64,000 nucleotides of DNA from Grifola frondosa (lineage: Eukaryota > Basidiomycota > Agaricomycetes > Polyporales > Grifolaceae): assembly GCA_001683735.1 (NCBI GenBank), contig LUGG01000006.1:1116001-1180000 (forward strand), in the 5' to 3' direction. Shown in pieces: positions 55,390 to 64,000 of this stretch. Each line of letters starts with the position of its first letter. The first letter of the stretch is position 1. The notes under the pieces were generated by a model, which saw only the letters and a program-made list of their open reading frames with translations, was not told where the DNA came from and made no database searches. The position numbers were made by a program, and so were the translations under genes.

Positions 55390-56484
55390 ACCTCGAGACA
55401 CGATTTGTACACATATGCATTGGAGGATTTCTTCTGGCCGAAATTGTTGCGAATGTTGCGTTTGTGTGGAGTATGACGACTCACAAAAAAAAAAGTACAC
55501 TGCGCAATCAATCTGTTGCGGATGCTTGCTTTAACCGTAGATTGGCCTAGCGAAAACAAGCTGGAGGATCAGTTGCCGAAAGGTCTCGCAAATTAGGGGC
55601 AGTCAGAGTGTTGGATTCTGGGGCGGCTCGCGCACAGATGCTACGATGGAAATCGGGCCAGAACGGTGCCGGTGATCGCCCAGTCTGACTTCCCCTAACG
55701 CGCGGGACTAAGGGTGGCGATATTATCCTAGGCGCGAGTAGGCGGTGAGCGAAATTAACCATCATCCATCCCAGCTCGAATCCATCGATGACGATGAAAT
55801 TTCATAAACATTAAAAATAGCCCAGATATAGACGCACAAACTAAGTACTAGTGCTATATAGAAGCAAGTTATCAAACGGGATATGCCGCAAACGACACAA
55901 CCAATGGAATCATAGTCATCAGTTGCTTCGACTCACAGAAATAATACTGACGATTCTTACTCTCTTACTGGAAACAAAATATAGCGTTCGTTGGTGAAGT
56001 AAGTAGTTCATGCTTCCCGTATACGTGCTCTTCCTTCGCTAGATGCTCTGACGTGCACATGGATGCTCTGACGTGTACATATTTGATAGTGTTACTGAAG
56101 ACAACCACGCTTGCCGGTGAGATTCCGGATTTGTAGTACACTTATTCGCGTGGGCACTGATATAGATAAATTTTGAAGTTATCCAAAAGAATTGGCTCAT
56201 TCATCTGAACTTTGAAGGTATCCTGTCAGTTTCGCAACCCGCATGTTCATGTATAACCTCCACAGAGGAGCACTTGCAATTGGTGTCGTTGCATATCTCG
56301 AGGTCAAAGCCCGTATCTCGTTACTATCCTCCATGTAACGTGATCTTACTTAGCATGGGCTTTGACCCAACCACGCCACTCCGACTTGACGATAGATCAT
56401 ACGATTTTAGACTCCGACCATCCCCATATCACTCGCAATTGAACAATACAAATCATCGAACAGGTTCACCCCCAAACACCATCT
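55390..56484. other. Intergenic, no gene seen
   Basis: About 1.1 kb between the BTB gene and K8; only short domain-less frames and an A-rich tract near 55486. Confidence 0.5.
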
Positions 56485-58949
56485 ATGCATATCCTATACG
56501 CCGACTCAGTCGCGTCCCTTGGGACTCATCCAGCATGCCCTCCTGGGCAATGCCGTTGCGAATGTGCAAAAGTCGGCCACCGTCCTTTTTTAGACTCGAT
56601 GCCAGTCCAATCAGAAAGTGTCCTGTCGCACCAACCCAGCTACAAGGACATGTTCCGCAAAATACCAGAGGACGAGGACAAGGTCTCGGAAGTCGACTTG
56701 CAGCTGCTCTTCGTGAGTGCCACCTGCGCATTGAATCCTGTCGTCGTGCTGACCGTTTTCTAAGTGCGAAGCCGTCGAAGACCGCAATATCTGTCCTGGA
56801 TATGTGCTGCATCCCTGCGCCACCGAGTACGACTCGTACGACCCGCAGCTATGCAGAGTGGACGTTGGACTGTACAAGGCGTCCCAAGCTCCCACAGGCG
56901 TCCTACATATTGGAATCACCAACGCATGTGGCTCGAGTTCAGGAAGAAGGGTGGCAACCAGACCGACCCGTTTAGCCACGAAGAGGGCAAGAGGGTGCGC
57001 GAGGTGGTCCTCGAGCAGCTCCGTGCGTATGCGGAGATGGCCATGGATTACCAGCAACGCACCCATCTATACTCAGTCCTGGTGCTGCACAAGTTCGCGC
57101 GGCTTGTCCGATGGGACCGCTCTGGCACAGTTGTCACGGACAAGTTCGACTACAAGGCACATCCCGAGATCCTCGGAGAGTTCTTCCTGCGGTTCGCACA
57201 CCTGACGGACGAAGCACAGGGACACGATCCCACGGCGCAGCTTGTGAGCCCTCGCACAGAACTGTATCGCCTTATGGATGCGATCGCTGCGAAAGAGCTA
57301 GGCGCGCCGTTCGATTACATCCGGGAGGAATTCAGGAGGTCACTTGATGAGGGACGCCTTCGCTACAAGTTGTCTGTCGAAGATAAGGAATGTGGAATGC
57401 GTTACTTTTTGGTGGGGAAGCCGCAACATATTGCGGGCCATGGGACCCGGAGCTATGTGGCCATCGACGTCGAGAAGGAGGAGTTTGTGCACCTAAAGGA
57501 CCACTGGCGACCTGCCTTTGACGTCACAGACGAAAGTGACGAGGGGCTGCAAGTCGAGGATAGCAACCCGTTGGGGACAGGCGGACCTCTCCTGGAGGGC
57601 GACATTCTGGCATACTTGAACAAGATGAGTGCTCGCAACGTCCCTACTGTGCTCTGTCATGGGGATGTCGCCGGGCAGTTCACTACAACACAAGAGGTCT
57701 GGAAGATGATACCTCGGATGCCCTGGAACTTCAGGACGGATATGAACTCGGAGGTTCACCCACCCTCGACACTAGTGCACTATCGTCTGGTGGAGAAGGA
57801 GATCTGCAGGCCGTTGAGCGAATTCAAGACATCTCGAAATCTGGTGAAGTTGGTATATGATTGCCTCGTAGGTGAGTAGCCGTTTGAGAGGTATTGAACC
57901 ATAGTTGAGAGGTTTTGCACAGCTCATGAGGACGCGGTGGAGCTCGCTAGCGTGCTTCATCGAGACGTCAGCGCCGAAAATATGCTGATGTATCCGGTTG
58001 AAGTGGAAGTGGAAGAAGGTGTTATGAAATATGTGTGGACTGGGCTCCTGAACGACTGGAAGCTCGCGAAGCACATTACTAAACCCGCTGAAGTAGCATG
58101 CAGGAGTCCGCGCACAGTGAGATTATTTTCAACATATTGTCGCAACGATGCTAATTCACCTGTACACAGGGCACTTGGCAATTTATGTCAAAGGCCATCC
58201 TCGACGACAAATTCAGACAACCAACCGTCCAGGACGATCTCGAGTCGTTCTTCTATGTGCTCGTCTACTACAGCATCCGGTATTTGAAACACAATGACAC
58301 GGACGTCCCAAGTTTCATGCAATACTTCTTCGACAGCTACTCATTGTATAATGGCGAATACTTCTGCGGCAGCCTCAAACGGTTGCTAATAGCCAGGACC
58401 GTACTCACGCAGCCCAATTTCCAAGAGGTTATTTTCGGCGGCGATAGTGGTGCGCATCCGTTGAACAAGCTCATTGCTACGATGCTGTCGTGGCTTCAGG
58501 GACGTTATCGCATTATGAAACGCGAGCAACAGCTTCACGATCACCCTCCTAGTGGTACACTCATCACGGCTTCTACGAAGAACCAGGCTCCCCGCGCGGT
58601 AAAACATAATAAGTATACCGATCACATGGGGGACTCTGACAACGAGGATGAGGTAAATTCCGATGGTATTGAGAAGCCTCCAGCAGAAACTTCCGATCTG
58701 GAATCTCTTGAAGAACTTGCAGCGAGAAGCGGAGCTACGAATTTAGATGGACATCGTGCCATGATCCTGTTGCTGTGCGATTCCGTGACGATGGACGAGT
58801 GGCCCAAGGAGGACAAGCTGAGAGATCAGCTATACTGTTCCCAATTGATGTATGGTAGAAGCGAGGACAGGGGTGCGAGTTCTGGAAAGCGACCAGCACA
58901 GGACCTTGCGGACGCTGTCCCGAGTCCAAAGCGTCCTAAGATCCACTAG
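56485..58949 (+). CDS. FunK1-type protein kinase K8 (one frameshift, uncertain N-terminus)
   Basis: Exon 1 ends at 56712; exon 2 is 56765-57871, exon 3 57923-58116, exon 4 58170-58949. Similarity to K9 exon 1 begins only around F-L-D-S-M-P-V-Q-S (about 56590), so the start is uncertain; an in-frame ATG at 56485 is used. One base is missing between 56891 and 56912 (before Y-W-N-H-Q-R-M-W-L-E-F). The rest is open: F-A-R-L-V-R-W-D-R-S-G, V-H-L-K-D-H-W-R, L-H-R-D-V-S-A-E-N (Glu replaces Gly), L-L-N-D-W-K-L-A-K and G-T-W-Q-F-M-S. The tail ends P-K-R-P-K-I-H, a likely nuclear signal. It is the inverted, much better preserved partner of K7 and may be functional if the single indel is an error. Confidence 0.7.
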
Positions 58950-60276
58950 TTGCTGATGTAATCTTTCATACACGTTCTGACTGCAACTTATGGAGATATC
59001 TGAGAGGAATAATCAGCTACTTGAGCTGCCACGCGATAGTGTATCGCGAATGGCAAGCATAATGTCGACATTCTAGATGTGGTGGTCACTATCTGTTTCA
59101 GATTCTGAACCACTCTTAGCATAGAAGAATAAGAGACGAGACGTTAACGATCTGCGTCGTCAGCGGCTCCGCGTAGATAGGCGGACAGGCATATATAGGT
59201 AAGGTTCGGGCACGTCTGTAGTATCAAGGCGGCATGAAGCAAAGAGAGGACGTAGGATAGCTGGACTGGCCTGATACTCGCATCGCTGACACCTCCGATG
59301 GTCTTCTTCGGTCTCGCGTCTTTCTCAACGTGTCAGAGATAGATCTTCTTGTCGCGCATTAGCGATATGCAGCTCCCCGCTCCGCGCCCGCCTCTTCCGC
59401 GATATTTTCGCTTTCACTACGTCGTTGGAAGGACAGTGTCCTACTTGAGGGTGCGATACCCTGGTAACATGAACTATGTCATGTTCCTACTGGATTCACT
59501 AACGCGTGTATATTTCCAAAATCATCATGCTAATGGTCACATGAACGCGGTACGTGCCACAGCATCCATCAAACATTGCGGATGAGAAGTGTTGAAATCC
59601 CAGTACAGTGGCCACTAACCTTGCCAGATTTGGTCATTCTGCAAAGTCAGAGCACCTCTGAAGACTTCTGAGTGGTGAAAAGCAAAACACACAACAGTAT
59701 CGTTCACAGAGCACGCATCGACAGGGAAACCGCGCGGCGCGCAAGTGTCACAGCAGTGTAAAGACGTTGTCACGTCGCGTTCGTCACACTACAACTTCAA
59801 CGTTAACGAGGTTGGCGCTTCAACAATCCAAACATTTCCAGGATTTCCATAAGGTTTGTACATCTCACGTAGACTAATTTGAAACGGTGAAAACAGAGTA
59901 CGATCATACAGTGAATGTGTCACCGGTAAGTTCAACTGAGATTGTCTCGACAGTGAGCGCCACTTTGACATCCATTCTCAAAGCTTCGTCCATCCACAAA
60001 ATATAAATCTTGGCAGCAGAAAAAAAACTTCAGAGAAGGTAAGTGCATGTGCGAGTGATCGAAGTTGCCGCTGAGTTTCGGATAATCCTCTAGACAAAGG
60101 ACAACACCACGAGGCAACCAGATTGCGACGTGTGGCCCCGAACTAAAACACAACCGCAGCTTGAGCCACCGCGCTTTGACATCAATTTTGTGGCTCTGGC
60201 TTGTATTTAAACCGTCCTGTGACACGATGTGAGCCACCTTACCTTTCCCTCCTCTCCTCCCTCCCCCTTCCCCACC
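58950..60276. promoter_or_regulatory. K8-K9 intergenic region and K9 upstream region
   Basis: From about 59150 on, this is the mirror image of the K6 upstream region, with the GTGGCTC/GAGCCAC cluster at about 60162-60236. A pyrimidine-rich leader (60240-60275) runs up to the CCACC-ATGG start context of K9. No gene is recognised; the short frames are shared with the left arm by identity. Confidence 0.45.
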
Positions 60277-63140
60277 ATGGATTCCTCCGATGAGCTCGAC
60301 GCTGAACTTCCCGCCCCACAGATTCGAGCAGGATCGCCGGCGAGAACACCAGGTATGGCGACATTTGCAAGAAGTGTAGCCACCACTCTCGGCAGCGAGA
60401 CAAAATCTGGCGTTCAACGAAAGTTGCTCGCGTACGATATGAGCGGCAAGTGGGCCAAGATCAACATCCGTCTCTTCTTGAACTCCATGCCTGTCAAGTC
60501 GCCAAGGTCGTTCAAGCAACCCGATTACACAAACGTTTTCAACCTCATTCCGGAGGAAGAGGGACCGGAAGTCGACTTGTATCCGAAATTCGTAAGTGGC
60601 GTTGATCTGTTGTACTAGTTGTCTTTGGTCGTTGGCTGATCTTACGTTTAGTGTGACGCAGTGATGAAACACAAGATTTGCCCGGGGTACAAGTTCATTC
60701 CTTGCGATACGAAATACGATATGGATGACAAGGGCAAGAACAAGGTGGATGTCGGACTACACAAGACGGCCGGGGCTCCCAAGGATGGCCGCCAAACTGG
60801 ATCAATCAAAGCATGTGGATCGAGTTCAAGAAGAAGGGCAACGGTGACGATGCTTTCAATGACAGCGAGCAAGGTCCGTTCGAAGTCGAATCCAGCCATG
60901 CTGCCCAAGTTCGAGGACAACTCATTTCGTACGCGGAGATGGCCATGAACCGACAACACCGCACTCATCTATATTCCGTCTTCGTCATGCACAAGTTCGC
61001 GCGTCTCATCCGATGGGATCGTGCTGGCGCGGTCGTGAGCGAGAAGTTCGACTACAGGGAGAATCCCGAGATCCTCGGAGAGTTCTTCTGGAGGTTCTCG
61101 CACATGACGGACGAGGCTCAAGGATACGATCCCACTGCTCAGCTCTTGAATCCTCGTATGAAGCTCTTTCGTCTGATGGACACGATGGCTGAAAAGGCGT
61201 TACCGGAGCCGTTTGACTATATTCGTCAGCAATTCAAAGACTCGCTCAAAGAGGACTCGCTCAAGGAAGACGCTGACAAGGTGGACTGGCCTCGATACAA
61301 GCTAGCGGTGGAAGACAAAGAGAAGGGGACGCGTTACTTCCTCGTTGGGCGGTGTCATGGTCAGTCGCCTGATCTGGTCGGACGTGCAACGCGGACGTAT
61401 GTTGCCATCGACGTCGAGACAGAAACGTTCGTTCATTTGAAGGATCAGTGGCGCTATGCGTTCGACGTCCCGGCCGAAGGTGAAGCGCAAGGAAACGTTG
61501 CGCCACGCGACGAAGATGTGCAGGAAGGCGAGGACGATGGGTACCCACTTCGTCCGGGCGAGCTTCATCTGGAGGGCGACATTCTTTCGCACTTGAATAA
61601 GACGGGTGTCCGCAACATTCCTACCATGCTGTGGCACGGAGACGTCGGTGGGCAGGTCACCGTCACGCGAGACGTCTGGAGGCGGATGCCGGAGAGACTT
61701 CGGAAAGCCAGCAGCAGTAAGGATTCTGCGGGCGACAAGCGCCACCCGCCATCAACGCTCATGCACTACGGTATGGTGGAGAAGGAGGTTGGCAGACCAT
61801 TGAACGAATTCAAAACATCTCGCAATCTAGTGAAGTTGATATATGATTGCATGACGGGTAAGTCGGCATTTGAGCTATGTTGCGTAGTATGCTGACTCGA
61901 ATTCCACAGCCCACGAGGACGCGGTGATGCTCGCTCGTGTCATGCATCGAGACGTCAGCGCCGGAAATATGTTGATGTATCCAGTTGAAGTCGAGATTGA
62001 AAGAGACATTACGCAATACGTTTGGACGGGACTCCTGAATGACTGGGAGCTCTCAAAACCTATCGCGAAACCCGGTACAGCTGAATTGGCGCGCAGGGAC
62101 GGCCGTACCGTAAGTTTTCTTTTCCAACGTACATTGTTGCAACAGCTCTAATCCCGTTATTATCTACAGGGGACCTGGCAATTTATGTCGAGTGCTGTCT
62201 TGGACAACAAATCTCGACGGCCGATCATTGCCGATGAGCTCGAGTCGTTCTTCTACGTGCTCGTCTACTACGGCGTCCGCTATCTCAAACACAATTCGAA
62301 AGATGTCGCAAGTTTCATGCTCGCCTTCTTCGATAGCTATTCATTTAGCGACGGAGAATACAGTTGTGGGTCCACCAAGCGTTCGGCGATACACCACGGC
62401 GAGCTCAAGTGGCCCGATGGCCGGGACGTCTTCTTCACTGGCGAGGGATCGCACCCGCATCCGTTAAACGATCTCATTGTAACGATGTTGCCGTGGTTTC
62501 AGGGGCGCTATTATGTGATGGACCATGAGAAAGAGCTCCACCAGCCGTCCTCCAGCAGCACAACCATGCAGGTCCCAGCTGCGGGCAGATCATCCGACAA
62601 ACGGATAGATGAATATGCCTACTTGCGAAAGCGTTCTATTCCTAAAGATAAAGGAGGTTCCAAGGTCAAGGGTTTCGAATCTCTACAGGAACCGCTGCTC
62701 GCTGCCAGACGAGCCGCTGCCGCGAACTTAGATGGACATGGCGCCATGTGCGAATTGCTTCTCACAGCTATTACTGACGCGGATTGGCCACAGGACGACA
62801 AGTTTGGAGATCAGTTGCCGAAGGAATACAATTCCAAAAGGACGCGCGGGAGCAACGATGAAGATGCTGCCACCACTGGGGAAAAGCACCGGCTAGAAGA
62901 CGTCCTTGCCACTGATCATCTTAGGAAGCGTCCTAATACGCGTAGTCGACTCTTATCTTCAAGGTTCGAGACAGCACGTCGATGTCACGCCTCCCACCAA
63001 CGCTCTGTCCACCTTCGCTGCCTCCTCGATTATTGTGTCTACTGATACCCCGGTCTCACGCTCATGAAGTTATCGCATTCATTATATATACCCTCTCGTG
63101 AATTAGACCCATAACCTTGTATCATGTATAGTACCCTATT
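59150..63140. repeat. Right arm of the 4-kb inverted repeat
   Basis: Inverted copy of 46985-50950. It contains K9, its upstream region and about 100-190 bp of 3' flank, where similarity fades near the AT-rich TATATATA stretch. The spacer between the arms is about 8.2 kb. Confidence 0.88.
60277..63045 (+). CDS. FunK1-type protein kinase K9 (two small indels)
   Basis: Exons 60277-60591, 60652-61857, 61910-62109, 62170-63045. The start lies in a good CCACCATGG context and reads M-D-S-S-D-E-L. The frame is lost by one missing base near 60790 (K6 has D-G-R-P-N-W-I-N-Q-S-M-W there). After it the gene is open: [41 protein letters not shown] and G-T-W-Q-F-M-S. A second missing base near 62945 changes the conserved ending R-K-R-P-K-Y-A-stop into a 33-residue extension ending at 63045. 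K9 keeps far fewer lesions than its twin K6 and may be active if the first indel is an error. Confidence 0.72.
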
Positions 63141-64000
63141 AATTTATCATACGTGTTCTGCGGCGCCCACTTTCTCATCTGGAATCAATGTATGATGAAC
63201 CGGAGTGGACGAGCAAATTGAATGGGAATTTCCTGCAGTGTCAAAGATAAGATGACGACACTCAAGCAAGACGTGTGCTAATGATGCATATGAGGGGTCT
63301 GATCAGAACACTTCGTGCTTTGTTATACGTAGTTCAGAATTGTACTGCGCGAGTGTCAGAACAAGGACTTCCAAGAACAAACCATCCCATGAAAGCGACA
63401 TAATACATGTATCAGTGAACTCGCGGGAAGCATGAGCCGTAGGGGGGGGGGTCCTCGCAGACAAAACGATCTCCACTGCGCGACCGACTCGCATCCCGAC
63501 TCGTCCATGTTTGGCGTTCAGCGATCCTCGTTAATCTTTATCGGTTCAACAAGGCGAGACCGCGGCACCGCTTGCACGAGCGCAAAAGGGGAGTTCGGAG
63601 CATCGATATATTTTTCGAGAGAGAGAAGAGCTTTTTGCTGTTGTAGGAGACATGGTGTAATGAAACTTAGCAGTGGAGGAATTTGCATCGGCCTGCTGAG
63701 GTCTGTTGCCAAAAGTTGCTCCTCTTCCTCAAGTAACGGAAGGTCGAAACAGATGTTGACTTAGCGCAGCCTCGACCGGGATAACTGCTGGCGACGTGAC
63801 GTCGACTTCTCTGGTCACTCGCCATGGTCTAGCCATAATAGTGGGAACGCTGTGGCGAAATAACTTCGTGAAAAATCAGCAAGTGTTCGATAGCACCACA
63901 CCCGGGTCCCGCTGCTGCTGCTGAACAAGTAAATGTGAGATGGGATTGGATGAGACATGTCTCCGTTGTGCACAATATAAATTAAGTTGCTGTTTGAGGG
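63141..64000. other. Right edge, no firm gene
   Basis: A minus-strand frame at about 63518-63760 has a protein-like composition (acidic E-E-E-E and Leu/Pro-rich) and could be the last exon of a gene entering from beyond 64000. A plus-strand frame covers the same bases. Nothing is recognisable. A G9 run lies at about 63443-63451. Confidence 0.35.

Noticed and set aside
1..64000. Transposons, LTRs, CRISPR arrays, viral genes
   Set aside because: No transposase, reverse transcriptase, integrase, terminal repeats, regularly spaced repeats or viral domains were found. The repeats are gene-sized duplications of FunK1 units.

Overview
The window is nuclear DNA of a mushroom-forming basidiomycete (Agaricomycetes; a wood-decay polypore would fit). 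The genes have short GT-AG introns, mostly 49-61 bp. The dominant family is the fungal-specific FunK1 protein kinase, which is strongly expanded in Agaricomycetes. No transposon, phage or bacterial feature is recognisable.

Layout. 1-0.3 kb: possible 3' end of an unknown gene. 0.5-5.5 kb: three related RING-finger/coiled-coil genes (minus, minus, plus). 6.1-16.1 kb: three apparently intact FunK1 genes in tandem on the minus strand (K1, K2, K3). K1 and K2 are a tandem duplication whose unit starts inside the last exon of the third RING gene. 16.7-31 kb: an island of conserved genes: tRNA-Arg(ACG), mitochondrial EF-Ts, cardiolipin synthase, a PACT-domain spindle-pole-body protein (Pcp1/Spc110 type), an isoprenylcysteine methyltransferase with a decayed copy, and an F-box protein. 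31.4-36.1 kb: a second FunK1 cluster in the opposite orientation (K3', a K3 copy with an internal deletion, and K4, frameshifted), then a second tRNA-Arg(ACG). 36.5-39.4 kb: no recognisable gene. 39.4-42.6 kb: a Reg1-like protein phosphatase 1 regulator. 43.7-63.1 kb: a third FunK1 cluster in a nested inverted arrangement around a BTB gene. The outer pair K6/K9 sits in near-identical 4-kb inverted arms, the inner pair K7/K8 is more diverged, and a truncated K5 lies outside. A fragment of a GMC oxidoreductase gene has landed inside K7.

How the parts relate. The ten FunK1 loci plus one 75-bp scrap fall into two subfamilies: K1/K2/K4 with K3/K3', and K5-K9. They share a four-exon plan (K3 probably five), an HRD[IV]S-G-N catalytic loop, an N-D-W in place of D-F-G, and a G-T-W-x-F-M-S segment after the last intron. 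Upstream regions share GTGGCTC heptamers, and K1-K4 also share a CACGTG site. The island genes are ordinary cell machinery: mitochondrial translation, mitochondrial lipid synthesis, microtubule organisation, prenyl-protein processing and PP1 control.

Caution. Several conserved single-copy genes (the PACT protein, the Reg1-like gene, the F-box gene, the third RING gene) read perfectly except for isolated one-base indels, mostly one base missing from a homopolymer. This looks like residual assembly error, so pseudogene calls resting only on one-base indels are provisional. K3', K5, K6 and K7 also carry deletions, stops, insertions or many indels and are safer calls.
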